Shown: positions 24,601 to 35,718 of the stretch, piece after piece
Numbering within the stretch: the stretch's first letter is position 1
Layout of the letters: every line of letters begins with the position of its first letter
Assembly (NCBI RefSeq): GCF_036324505.1
Contig: NC_086349.1
Span: forward strand, 21,800,247-21,864,246
Direction of reading: 5' to 3'
Source of the DNA: Eleginops maclovinus
Taxonomy: Eukaryota > Chordata > Actinopteri > Perciformes > Eleginopidae
Length of the DNA: 64,000 bases
Notes under the pieces: model-generated
What the model saw: only the letters and a program-made list of their open reading frames with translations
Told to the model about the DNA's origin: nothing
Databases searched by the model: none
Made by a program: the position numbers and the translations under genes

Positions 24601-27600
24601 AGATTTAAAGAGTTTTTAGAGTTGCACTTAAAACAGGACAAACAGCAGAGCGTGTTTATCTTCCCTCTAACTTCGCTTTGCTGCACTGCTTATGGGAACT
24701 ATTGATACATTTTAGGTCTTGGTCCAAATATGTTAGAACAGCATGAACAAAACACACCCATCATTGTGTCTTTCCATAACATTTGTATCTCCATTATGTT
24801 ATGAATAAGTTGCATGTCTTTAATATTGACTTTACTCACGACTGTCGAGCTGTAAGCAAATGTTTTAGCTATTTTTCTAAAACATTTATGTAATTGCGTA
24901 ACAAATACCTTTACTCTAGTGACGTGCTGCTATTTTGAATGCCATGTATTGCCTTATAATTAACAGCACCTTTTTAATAGTCCCCGCTAACAGCCTCCCC
25001 CATGCTCCCTGCTTTTGTGTTTGCATGTTTGGCTTTACTAAAGGCAGCGCCAGTGATCCTGCACTGCCCTCACCACACCAGCACACACTCAGCAGCCTGC
25101 ACCCAGGAGAGGAGCAGTACTCATATTCCACCAGCAGATGGCAATGTTCTACTTCTCACAACCATTTAGACTTAACTCAGCCTCAGGCTGACTCCCCCAG
25201 GGGGATAGCAGCTCAGAAAAACACTAATTCAGGGTCGAATCAAGGACACACAGATTCCATAAGGGGAATGAGGGGTTTGAGTGAGGATTCAGACGACTCG
25301 GACACAGTTTTCTCTGAACAGCTCTCTGTCTGGTCCCAGAGACTGAAAGAAAGACTCAACACAGCACCCCCTCGACGACGGGCATCTTCATATCAGCCGC
25401 AAGAGAGAAACCATAGAAGTCTCTGCTCTCGCAACAGCTTTACAGAGCAAGACAGAAGAGAGTGTAATGAGGACTATTATGAGAATGGTGACCGAGAGAA
25501 GAGGCAGCCCAGGGTTTGGGATCAAGAAAGAAGCCATAGGGAGGATCATGAGGGTTTGCACAGGAGCCAAGATCAGGATAAAGACTGCAGGATAGTGGAA
25601 GTAAGAGACAGGCGATGTAGTCGCAGTGACTCTGTCAGGCTACCTGACGTGGGTAAACACAACAACAGAGAGTTAGCGAGGACCTGGAGCTATAGGGACA
25701 ACCCTGACAAACGTGTGCATTTTAAGGACAACTCCGGGAGCTCTACAACGCCGCAGCAGGGTAAAAGCAGAGGAGTCTGGGAGATGCTGGGCCAGGTCCT
25801 CAGGGATAGGGGCGTGCCTGTGAGGTTTGGCGGCAATGGGGCGCCACTTCAAATAGGGCCTCAAAGCAGAGACAGCCAGGTGCTTCATGGGAGTGAGGTC
25901 TCCTGCGGCGACTCCCTACCACATCAGAGAGTTTTCCAAAGAGCTGCCAACACCAGGCACAGTTTCCATGGAGATACCCGGGAGAGGAGGAGGTTGTCAC
26001 ACCGAGAGAGCAGTGGGAGAGATCACACAGAAGACCGGCACCGGAATAATGTGGAGCATGATGAAAAGGTTTATGAGATTAGCCGTAGAGACTCATACCT
26101 CTCTACCAGAGAGAGGGAAGGCAGCAGAAGGGGGAAAGAGCACAGATACACTAATGATGACGAGAGGGAAAGCAATGCAAATTACAGCAGGGTCAAAAGG
26201 ACAACGAGCGAACGCAGGCATTGGCACAACACCATAGACGAAAGGTTAAGCTCAGAGGAGGAGCAGGAGGTGGAGAGGAGAGTAGAGCGGCCCCATCGGA
26301 GAGGCCTCACAGCGCAGCCAAAGCTTCAGCAGCAGCCGGCCTTCAACCGGGGATAGGTCGAGGCGCGTGGCAGAAGGTAAAACCCAGAACTGCCGCCAAC
26401 TCCGATCTGCAGAGAAATGACTTCCAAAGATGTACACCTCTCTGTGTACATCATCTCCTTTCATCTTCCCTCAATCAGCGTGTAATCGGGACAAATGTGG
26501 GTTTCACTGCTGACTATGGGTCTCACTGAAGGCGAACATTTTCCTGTCCATATCTATAACTGCAGTTGTCCTGAAATGATCTTTAGTGTGGGCTTTTACT
26601 CTTATCTTCATCTTCATTCCTTTTAGTTTTGTTGTGGTGATGGGATAATTACCATGGAATGCCTTTTAATAACCTAGCGACATGCCCTTACAGTACATGC
26701 TGCATCCTTTTATGTCTGTGGGATTCAAATTCATCTGTTTGTGTATGATTCATCACTGCTATTCATGTTTCATAGACTTCGTATGCATCACAGCATTCTT
26801 GGATTTGACAGTCAATTCTTCCCACCCCCACCCCCATCCCGCCCCCAGGAGCGTCATTGAAACCAGAGCCAGTCGGGACGAGTCTGGACCTGGGGGAGCT
26901 GCAGCAGGTCCTTCAGGATGAAGAACTTGCTCAAAAGCTGCAGGAGGAAGAGGAAAAGCTGTTGAGGAGGGTAAGGGCATTTTTTGACATTCTGTGAGTC
27001 AAGCACAGAAAATCAGTTTCTCTTTGTATTCATTTTTCTCCCTGACTTTTGTTTTATCACAGAACTCACAGCCCTCTCCTTCTAGTTCTTACCCAGAGGG
27101 AGACTTCAGAGCAGCACAAGTGGCGCAGGATGAGGTACAATACACGCCATCACTATCCATGTGTCCATGTTTAATATCTACCACTGGAATGATTTATGGT
27201 TTTTGTTGTTTTTGTACCCTAGGAAATAGCCCGCTTTATGCAGAAGCAAGAAATGAAGACAAAGCGACGGTCGCGTGAGCTGGAAGGGCCGTCGTCGTGG
27301 CGCGAGCACAGATCGATGATCAGTCATCACGACAGACGGGCTTCAAGAGACAGACCGGTAAAAGTGTTGTAGATACTGAAAGTGTTTCAGCAACCACATA
27401 CTTATTATTTTTTGTGGATGACTTTCACTTTACTCATTTTACACTGCAATTCTTGCTACAATCATTTTTCATTTGATTAGTTTTTTTTTAAGCTGATGAA
27501 ATGATTAACACCTCTTTGCCTTAGGTCCAACGAGAGAGGCTGGACTCAGAGGGCCTTCCTTCCTCCACCGAGGACTGCTCCCCAGAGAACCAGCCACCCA

Positions 27601-28042
27601 GCACCTTCTCCACAATACCGTACTTACATTACAAATACATTACACCCTCCTTATATTTACCACATGTCTTGCATCTACTTTACATGACTGACTCACAAAT
27701 GTTTTGCATACAGACAAACCCAGCAGATCAGAAACATTGTGGAAGAACTGGACCCAACCTTCAGGGCCGGGAGGCAGGACACAGAGAGCCCCAGAGTGGG
27801 ACAAGCAGGTACAGTAAACAGGGAAGATGGCACTTGAGATGAAGCTTTTACCACAATGGGTGGACACTCACATCCTGTTTCCTTTTACTGTAGGTCCAAT
27901 CTGTCAGTCGCTTCCAAGGCCACATGCTGGCTTACACGACTTACTCGAGGAACCTGCATTCATCCCACCCATAAAACGGCAAACGGACAAATCAGGACGC
28001 TCAAAATCCAAAGAGAAGAAGGAAAATTGCAAGCAACAATAA
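13399..28042 (+). CDS. ccdc50: CCDC50 (Ymer) family protein, uts2-linked paralogue
   Basis: CCDC50 proteins are cytosolic ubiquitin-binding adaptors linked to EGFR trafficking, NF-kappaB and autophagy. Coding exons: 13399-13450, 19064-19126, 19625-19763, 19969-20059, 24377-24449, optional 25044-26376, 26849-26970, 27063-27134, 27223-27357, 27525-27619, 27714-27808, 27894-28042. Without the optional exon the phases sum to 1086 nt (361 residues). The start MMAELEIDQSNLP, then VCQSFAVLEDGVLAHNLQEQE split across exons, matches the CCDC50 N-terminus. Repeated helical motifs follow: RVAKMLQDEE, EYARLIQEE, EIAKRLQEEE, ELAQKLQEEE, and AAQVAQDEEIARFM, which is nearly family-invariant. The tail (FIPPIKRQTDKSGRSKSKEK) is divergent. 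Either tandem ATG (13399 or 13402) could start. A uORF precedes it. Family call is firm; orthology versus paralogy is inferred from position. Confidence 0.87.
13451..19063 (+). other. Intron 2 of the CCDC50-family gene
   Basis: A 5.6-kb intron. It contains a short CA run (about 16328-16358) and the compound repeat at 18500-18612. Several 60-135-codon ORFs (for example 17379-17786) have no exon boundaries or family resemblance. Nothing else recognised. Confidence 0.6.
18500..18612. repeat. Degenerate 'cgatac' repeat plus (AC)n microsatellite
   Basis: ggtgggaatcacc is followed by overlapping gatacgatac / atcgcgatac / tatcgatac words and then (AC)n at 18580-18612. This resembles a dispersed teleost element; a related sequence seems to lie at 51030-51285. 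Confidence 0.55.
20060..24376 (+). other. Intron 5 of the CCDC50-family gene
   Basis: A 4.3-kb intron holding the 42-bp duplication and otherwise no recognisable repeat or exon. Short ORFs here lack splice context. Confidence 0.55.
20498..20587. repeat. Perfect 42-bp tandem duplication
   Basis: The unit beginning agttcacctgatgtttgaaa occurs at 20498-20539 and again, identically, at 20540-20581, followed by 6 bp of a third copy. It lies in intron 5 of the CCDC50-family gene. Confidence 0.95.
25044..26376 (+). CDS. ccdc50: Long alternative exon of the CCDC50-family gene, with a frame conflict
   Basis: This exon lies between acceptor tttactaaag and donor gtaaaa (26377). It encodes a low-complexity Arg/Ser/Glu/His-rich segment, like the alternatively included long exon of mammalian CCDC50. 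The frame entered from the previous exon stays open until TAG at 26354-26356. The length is 1333 nt (3n+1), although both flanking junctions are phase 1, so inclusion truncates the protein at about 576 residues. From 26287 the +1 frame is open to the donor and rejoins the downstream frame (ending SRRVAEG, then ASLKPEP). One extra base, perhaps in CCCC at 26291-26294 or GGGG near 26349-26352, would explain this. Skipping the exon keeps the frame. Confidence 0.75.
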
Positions 28043-28177
28043 TTTTCAACAAGCTGTTGGAGTGCATATCTATATTTTATAACACTAAACATCAGTTCAG
28101 CTGCAGAGGATTAAGTTCTCTTTACCGGCTACCCCTACGAGCACTTTAGACCAACCACATCAGAAGTGACATTTGAC

Positions 28178-28183
28178 AATAAA
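28178..28183 (+). terminator. Poly(A) signal of the CCDC50-family gene
   Basis: AATAAA 136 nt after the stop codon. It is the first hexamer downstream and is followed by T/G-rich sequence. Confidence 0.7.
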
Positions 28184-28298
28184 AAGTGAATAATGCTGTT
28201 ACGTTTTCAAAAGGGAACATTTTGGTTCATCAAAGTATTTTAATTCTCAGTGTTAATGACTGTTTAATTTAAACAGTTTGGTTTGTTGTTATCCCCGG

Positions 28299-28453
28299 GC
28301 GCTGCACGATAGCTGCCCACTGCTCCTAGTACTAGGATGGGTTAAATGCAGAGGACAAATTTCACTGTGTGTGCTCTGCTGTGTGCATGTATGTGACTAA
28401 TAAAGAGGGTTTCATCCTCCGATTCTATCTATCTATCTATCTATCTATCTATT
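28299..28453 (+). mobile_element. Retroelement 3' end, copy 1, with (ATCT)n tail
   Basis: About 150 bp starting gctgcacgatagctgcccac, containing ggatgggttaaatgcagagg and an aataaagagggtttcatcct stretch, and ending in (ATCT)n. A near-identical copy in the same orientation lies at 42083-42225. The tetranucleotide tail is typical of teleost LINE 3' ends and SINEs sharing them. The family name is not assigned. Confidence 0.7.
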
Positions 28454-30920
28454 TAGTTAAGCAGTGAGTATCCATCCATTAACAGCTTCATGTTTTATCC
28501 TTTAGATATTTTGAATGCACTCAGGCTGGCTGGTTGGCTCTGTGCCTCTTCCAAAAAAGCATCTACATTTAATAATGACTAACAAGAAGTTCTTACATAA
28601 CCTTGAATGACATGGTCTTACACAAGCTACTTTAAGACTTACCCTTTCTGAGTGTGTACCAGTCTGACATGTCTCCAGACAAGTTTAAAATAGTACTATG
28701 ACAATCAAATGAACCTATTTAACTCTTACTAAAGTGTTTTCTGAAGAACTTATTACAGCAAACATTACATAATGTAGAATTGTCTACATTTTACTACATC
28801 CCTTCATTTTAAGTTTAAATTACTTGGTAAATATCCAACTTGGTTAATCTATTTTTGTGGATTTTTTTTAAAACATCAGAGACAGTAATGACGGCATCAT
28901 TATTCAATATACAGAAACATTTGCTCTAACAAACATGTTGTTTATTTTGTATGATCGTATAACCTCCACGTTTAAAACACTTTATTTGTTTTTGGTTGTG
29001 TGTTTTTGTACAAATAAAATAAATGCCACTGCTTAGGTGGACAACTATGAATGCAGGTTTTGTAACTGTATTAAAGTGCAACAAATAAAAAATAAATCTC
29101 ATTTTATTCAATGTAAGTACAATGTAACAGCATAGTACAGTGTAATCCTAGACAGTTATGAAGATATAACAATAAGTCTGATAAAAAAGTATAAGGCAGA
29201 CAGCTTAACTCGTATATATGAAATAACCCAGAAGTGCATACAATTAATCAGACAACAGTTGCTTGTTAAAGTGCTACAGTTCTTATAAACATGTTACTGT
29301 ACAAAAGACTACCGTGGTAACTGAAAACGGCACATGTAGCGTTGTGGTCTTTGCTCAGACCACAGAACACTCACACGTCATGACTCATACTGATACATAG
29401 AGTATCTATAGGTGTGGACTATGCTCAAGCCCACTTGTCACATTTCTCAAATGTTCCATTTCATAAAAATATACGCCCGCTACAGTTCAGTTTAAGATAC
29501 GCGTGTTTGTGAGAAGTTCCACTTGGTCTGATCTAGCTGCCCACTTCATTGCGCAATTAGACAAACAAGTACATTGCTGACTGGGGAGTTTCCATCTGAC
29601 CCTAGAGCCTCTTCTTGGTATTTCATGAGCCCTGTACAGTGTATGAAATTTGACGCACTCAACGGGGATCTCAAATATCCATGAAAAAATTATCTGACAT
29701 TTAATCGCAATAGATATGCCTTTAGTGATACCCACTGTGTTTTTACATCCTGCTCAAGAGGCATGGCTCAACCTGTTGAAATGGGAAAGTGCCCCTATGC
29801 AAAAAAAACTGAAACTAAATTGAATTAGTGTAATGACTGTTTACTATACTGTAGAATCCTAGGTGCTTTAACTTGACCTCCTGTAGGATTACTTAATGAC
29901 CTAAGGGAAAGTCCCTTCACTGGAGTTTTTTTTTTTTTAAACTAATTAAGCAATTGTAGGAAAGTCCATGTACTTCCTGGCAATGTTGTAGAACTTGAAA
30001 GAGAAAATACGCCACGCTGGCTTGAACATGAACACTTTGTTTTACAGATCTATTATCTTCTGTGTTCTATAGATACAAAAAACAAGAACAGACTAAAGTA
30101 ACAAACTATCATATGAGACAGCATAAAATCATGATCGACAGCATTGTGCTAGTTTGGCAGCTATAGAGGAATTTATACACTCAGCAATACACAGATAAAT
30201 AGGTTGAACACCAGGCTATGAGTAAAACACAAACATCTATTTTTGGATGAATATGTTTCAGCATGTTCAGACAGCTCTTTACTGCTCACATGCAAATATC
30301 ACAGTAGTGAAAAACTCATTCATTTCAAACAATACATCTTCACAGTTCATTGACAAAAGTCCAGTTAGTTTGTTAGAAAACATTTGCTGGGGTTTCCAAA
30401 GGCTTTAGTCTATAAAGTAAGGAATGTGATTTACCCTTATCTGGTGCCTTGCTCAATCCAATATTTCTGAAATTTTCTCCCCCTACTGAGGACTATCCTT
30501 ATCTTTCAAACTTACCCAAAAGCGGAAAACCAGCCTGAGTATCTGCCTATGTGATGAATAGGCTGTTGTTTAATAGGCTACCTTTTTCTGGTTTGTATTT
30601 TCCCACAGAATTCCCCCTTCATTACACTCTATATTTACGGCCTTCAAAAGATACAATAATATCCTGTTGTAATCGTAGAGCGAAATGTGATCTCATCCCT
30701 GTCCTATCAAGATTTTCCCTGTAGTTTTGGTTATTCTAATAAAAGGAAAATATGTTGAAATAAAACATGTCTTTCATTAAGAGCCAAAAATAAAATGCTT
30801 CCTTCTGTTAGAGTAAACAAAGTCCTTATCTTACTCAAGATATCCTGTTTCCTCTCAATGCATTCTACAAAAACTTAGATCAGCACTTCAATGTGTAACT
30901 GTATCAAAATCCCCTATCTT
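28454..30920. other. Intergenic region / tnfrsf9 3' UTR
   Basis: About 2.5 kb without exon-like ORFs. Minus-strand poly(A) hexamers (for example plus-strand tttatt near 29103-29108) suggest that much of it could be the 3' UTR of tnfrsf9. No repeat apart from short homopolymers was seen. Confidence 0.4.
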
Positions 30921-32880
30921 TCATGGGATGAGCTGACCCGAGGAGTCCCCTGAGTCGAGCGACTCTGAGCTGCTGCCCTGCTCCTGCTGAGCTTCATGAA
31001 AACTGCACTCAACTGCAATGAGTGTCCTGGGATCATCTGTGAAAGTGAAAAAGGGACAATTGTAATGCTTTTCTTTTGTATTTGAGATTGGCTTGATAAA
31101 CACATTTTATAATCCCTATCCCAACGTTATACTGTTGGGATAGTTTTTCATGATATGCAGTGGAGGCTACCTGAAGGTGTTGTGACTATCGTCGTTGGTG
31201 TGATTGGCTTTGTTATGTCTTTCTTTTTTTTGTAGCTGTTTTTCTTGGCCAAAATGGTGATGAAAAGGATGATGCTGATAATGACAAAGACACTCAGAAC
31301 CACAATGGCGACCACAGAAAATGGCCATTCTTGTTCTGTGGGAAATGATACACAAAATAAAAAAAACATTATTTCTGGATTTAGGTAAAAACACAAGCAA
31401 CTAGACAAAAATACTATCAACCTACCAGGTTTCTTTGATTTTCTCACTATGTCAAAGGAAGAATTCCCACACTTGATGTCAGTGAATGCATCTCCCTTAG
31501 CCACAATCTGATGATGCGGATTAGGACACCTTAGGAAAATTAAAGTTTACATCACAGTTTTCATCACATCTGACAGTCAGTAAAGCTGAGGAACATGACA
31601 ATGGTGTAGAGATCAGTGTAACATCTCACCTTTGACTCCAGGGTTTACACTTCTGGTTAACTTGGTCATTGAATGTTCCCTCTGGACATGGTCTACAAGA
31701 ACCTGTGCAGAAAATCATTCAGTTGACTTGCCACTCAACATCACCTCTAAATTAAATGTGTATGTGCCATGAGTTTATCTTTACTTACGATTCCTTGTGG
31801 GTTCCTGACCTTGGTTGCACTTTTGAACACAAAAGGAACATTTGGCATCTCCGCAGGTAAGTCCCTCTTTGCAGCCACACTGTGTGTCAGTTGTGGCAGT
31901 GCACACTTTCACAATGACCTGAGCACCTACATTTTCAAAGATATGGAAAGAGAGTTGAAATATCTGTGTTGGAAACTGAACGCTTGCAGTAGCTCCTGAA
32001 GAAATGTCTTGTGCAGTTTTATGATCTGCTTACGTACCTACACACTGTGAACACCTTAAACACTGGCGACCTATTGGGTTCAGTATGAATTTCCCCTCCT
32101 CGCAGGGAATACAAAGCTTTTTTGCGCTCGGGCCACATGCTTCAAACAGGCGGTGTCCTAAAGATAAGGGTCAATGTAAAAGGTTAATTTATTGGTCATT
32201 TTATAACGATTAGTTTAAGAATGAAATGTTAACTGTTTCCCCTTCAAGCTACACAGTCATAAAAGATAAGTGTTTTCATAAGAATAGAACAAAAATTAAA
32301 TAAATATATAGTTACTTATTAACACACAAAGAAAATACAGACACAAAAAGCTACGATGTCATCAATTTTAGTGAGGTAGCTAGGTGTTTATAATGAGAGT
32401 ATGGTCAAAGTTGTAAAGCAGCTCAGGTAAACTTTTAAAACCCTCACTGATATTATAGTATTTATCCCAGATCAAAATTATTTGATTCATCAGTTCCGAC
32501 GTCCTTGCCTCTCTGTTGTGGTATTAGTTAAAAACCACTGAAACTATATTTGGTTTCCATCCACCACCGCAGAGGAACTGCTGGAAGAGTTGTTTACATC
32601 CATAGACAAAAGCATACAACTTTAAAAAGCTCACTATAAAACAATTACCTCTGCACACAAATGAACTAAATCAATAATTCACAACCATACAGAATTATAG
32701 TGGACATTATCTCTGCTATTACTTACCAGGGTGACAGGCATCGCAGCAAAACATGTTTTCTTCTCCTCTTGTCCACTTCTTGCAGCCACTGTCTGTTTGC
32801 AAAGTAATGCACACACAGCCCTGGATGAGCAGAGAGACTCCTATCGCCCATAGGATCGATCCTATACTGTCAGCTCTCAT
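30921..32880 (-). CDS. tnfrsf9: TNF receptor superfamily member 9 (4-1BB/CD137), complete
   Basis: A type I membrane co-stimulatory receptor of activated lymphocytes that recruits TRAFs. Minus-strand coding exons are 32880-32727, 32157-32038, 31926-31789, 31702-31630, 31529-31426, 31335-31171 and 31036-30921: 870 nt, 289 residues. A signal peptide ([20 protein letters not shown]) is followed by Cys-rich repeats ([57 protein letters not shown]). The QGQE and GTFNDQ-CxPW words are characteristic of 4-1BB. Exon 6 carries the membrane helix ([20 protein letters not shown]) and a Lys-rich stop-transfer. The short tail contains AQQE, fitting the TRAF2 consensus (P/S/A/T)-x-(Q/E)-E. The neighbour uts2 supports the call. 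The start is the ATG at 32880; an upstream in-frame TTG was not chosen. Confidence 0.92.
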
Positions 32881-33047
32881 AGTTCCCTCAGAACAGACGT
32901 AATCCAATCCAAGAAATATGGCAGGTAAGTAATTATTATTTAAAAAAAGATACTTGTTCTTTTTTTGTTTCTCTGAATCTGTAGCTTAAGTTTGAAAAAT
33001 GAATATCATATGAAGAAATATCTCTGAGCTGTGGCTTTAGTTTGCTC

Positions 33048-33088
33048 ACACTCTCACACTCACACACTCACTCACTCACTCACTCTCA
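33048..33088. repeat. CACT/CTCA-rich simple repeat
   Basis: Repeated cacact / cactcactcact units about 170 bp upstream of the tnfrsf9 start codon, possibly in its 5' UTR or promoter. Confidence 0.85.
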
Positions 33089-33559
33089 AGCTGAGCCTTC
33101 ATACTCTAGGAGGCGTGTCCTATAAAGATGAGTAGGAGTTACTATAAGAGTCAAAGCCCCTGACAAAATATGTCCTATTTGATTCTATTAAAAGTTTCAT
33201 ATATTTTAAATAGTGTCTCATAATTTGTCTTTGAAATCAGATACACGTTGTCATTGTATGACTTAAAACCCCTACACGTTCAAAACTATAACAATTTTGT
33301 AATACCTTTTGATTATTTTTATAAGATAACTTCAGTTTTTCTCTATATTTTAGTATCATTTCAGGGGTCCGTACACCTTCAAGAGAGAATATGTCACATA
33401 GTTTGGATGCTCAGTTAAAAAAAGTACACATGATGCGTCATCACGTAGTTCTCTGTATTGATTAATCACCAGTGTGACTAATCAGTCGATATAATTGCCC
33501 TGTCATGGGGTTTAATTCACCCGCTCTAAATATTTAACTCCCCTCACCTGCATAACTTC

Positions 33560-33566
33560 TGAGTCA
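33560..33566. promoter_or_regulatory. AP-1 consensus (TGAGTCA) upstream of tnfrsf9
   Basis: A perfect AP-1 heptamer 0.7 kb upstream of the tnfrsf9 ATG. Candidate only. Confidence 0.35.
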
Positions 33567-33614
33567 TCCTGAACCAGGGCATATTAACAGGTTCAGAATC
33601 ATTGTTCAAATTGC

Positions 33615-33800
33615 TATACTATGACTTTTTGGAGAAATGTTCGACATACTATACTTTGTCGTTTTTTCCTCATTTTTTCAACATACTATGTCGTTCCTTT
33701 ATTGCTTTCGTCATACTATACATTTTTGGGGGATATTTTTCGACACACTATTCCAGGTGGTTTCATTAGTTTTCGACATGTTACATTTTTGGGTGACATT
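33615..33800. repeat. Degenerate tandem array of 'cgacatactat' units
   Basis: The word cgacatactat and variants (aacatactat, cgtcatactat, cgacacactat, cgacatgtta) recur at about 33642, 33680, 33709, 33741 and 33774. T-rich spacers give a period of roughly 30-37 bp. Confidence 0.75.
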
Positions 33801-34249
33801 TTGATGTAGTATATGTTGGGTTATTGGGATTTTCTTGACCGATATCATTTTTTGTGATGTTTTTTTTATTACACTATGACTTTCTTAAAATCGCCATAGC
33901 CTACAAAATATTGACTGTTTTCAAAATACTGTGCTTGTGTAAAATGTATTTTCTTGGGACTTTTTTGACTTACTATTTAAGTGACTGATATTTAATGACA
34001 AACTACATTCTAATGTCATACCTTTTAGACAATTTCATACAGATTTCAGTATTTCGGTGGCCACGTGTACAAAAGTAACAGTTTGAGAAAAATGTATAAG
34101 AATTGTTTGTGTATGAGAATATTTTTCTTATTCTGCCTCTTTAAACATAAAAGTAACGGTACTTGTAAAACTTGTAAACATTCAAGACTCAAGTAGTGTT
34201 AAGATTGGCTGGTTTGTCAAACAAAGCCTATTGTGATATCATTGTGAGG

Positions 34250-34259
34250 GGGGATTTCC
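34250..34259. promoter_or_regulatory. Consensus NF-kappaB site (GGGGATTTCC)
   Basis: An exact match to GGGRNNYYCC, 1.4 kb upstream of the tnfrsf9 start. It lies 115 bp from the ISRE-like site. Candidate only. Confidence 0.4.
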
Positions 34260-34373
34260 TGGTCGTGGTCCACCATTGTCTCAAACAGGTGTTAGAAGTT
34301 TCTAGGAAAAATGAAATCCATGCGTAAATAATTCCCTATAATAGAACCCCAGCTGAATTGTGGCTCATAAACT

Positions 34374-34390
34374 GGAAACTGAAACAGAAA
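34374..34390. promoter_or_regulatory. ISRE-like triple GAAA motif
   Basis: GGAAACTGAAACAGAAA contains three GAAA words at 2-nt spacing, fitting the IRF-binding ISRE core GAAANNGAAA. It lies upstream of tnfrsf9. Confidence 0.4.
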
Positions 34391-34399
34391 ATGCAACAT

Positions 34400-35700
34400 G
34401 TAAACAGTACTTCCTTGAGCTGAAATTCATGAGGGTTTTTTTTAAAGGTTATTTATGAAACAGCTTTTTCTAAACAACTTAATAGTATATTTACTTTCAA
34501 AGGGAAGTGATATTTCCTTCCAGTAAATGACCGGACTTTGGATAACGGGACATTTGCTAACTCATGATCAGATGGTGACAGCATGGTGCAGCCTACTGCT
34601 ACAAGGTTATTTGAGGATGTTGTTGCTTAACTTATGACTGAGCTTTAGAAATGAACACAAAAGAAAAGAGAAAAAAAACAAAATACCACAAGACTGGCTG
34701 CTTCGTCATGTTTATACATCATAGTCATATGATACTTGAATGACATTTGGCAGATTTCACCTTTGACATTACTGAACCTTTCTAAGCCTATCATGGTCCG
34801 CCTACTTTAAGGGCAAATACATTTAATATAGAAGACTGTGACGTACAAAGCCAGTACCTCACTCGCCTACACATCCGAGGCAAAGACACCTCCCACCCTT
34901 AACCATCAAACCCCCACCCCCCTAAGTTTGGCTATGAAGCACAGTAAACTCCAGTAGGTCAATTAACATACTGACTTGGGGAATTCTTTTGATGTTCGGT
35001 TAGTAAAGTAGTATTCTGCTGCTGGTAAATAAGTGTGTGAGTGTGTGTATTTGCATAAAGGCTAACATCAGCTTCAGTGAGAGTCAAACTGCAACTATGT
35101 CATCAGGAATGACTTGTTTTCGTTTACATAATGCTCTATATTATAAATATAATGCGGGCGACACAGATCATTGTGCGCTTGCTCTTTTTTCGAGGGTACT
35201 TTTTAGTCTATCTCTGCAGGCGAGGGTGTTATTATAAGGCTTTGACATCACTTCCTTCCTGACAAGGTCAGGTGGGGGAGTGTAGCGTCACCTTCAAACA
35301 ATAAATACTTCTAACCGCTGTAGTTGGTGGTCCAGCGTACAGGAGGGCTGTGTGGGGTTGAAGCACATTTCAACCTTTTAAGAGTTAAGTCAGCCTACTG
35401 GGAAAGTCCACGCAACAACGCTGGTGCTCGGAATTTCCTCTGAGTGGTGTTAAGTGTATAAGTCATTTAAATATTGTGCGGGTGACACGTTTGGTGTTGT
35501 TCTGTGTTGTAACCTCTTACATTTTTACAAAGATGTCCACTTGATAACCTCCAATATGTTTCGAGAAACCCAATTGATTTTAAATTATTATTCTAATTTA
35601 ATTTCGGGTAAAAAGGAGAAAATGACACACGGTATGTCTCCATCTAGTGGTCCTGCAGAAACAAAACCCAACAGGTGATTAGCATGGAAAATGCAGACAT
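34400..35700. other. Intergenic region between tnfrsf9 and the dvl1 3' end
   Basis: No exon-like ORF. A second kappaB-like word (GGAATTTCC) occurs at 35430-35438. Otherwise AT-rich and featureless to my reading. Confidence 0.4.
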
Positions 35701-35718
35701 CATTTTGAACATATATAT

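Noticed and set aside
24935..25043. Upstream part of the 473-codon ORF starting at 24935
   Set aside because: It precedes a clear acceptor at 25043, so the exon begins at 25044 and the Met at 24935 is intronic.
32881..32907. In-frame upstream extension of tnfrsf9
   Set aside because: It begins with TTG, not ATG; the ATG at 32880 gives a normal signal peptide.
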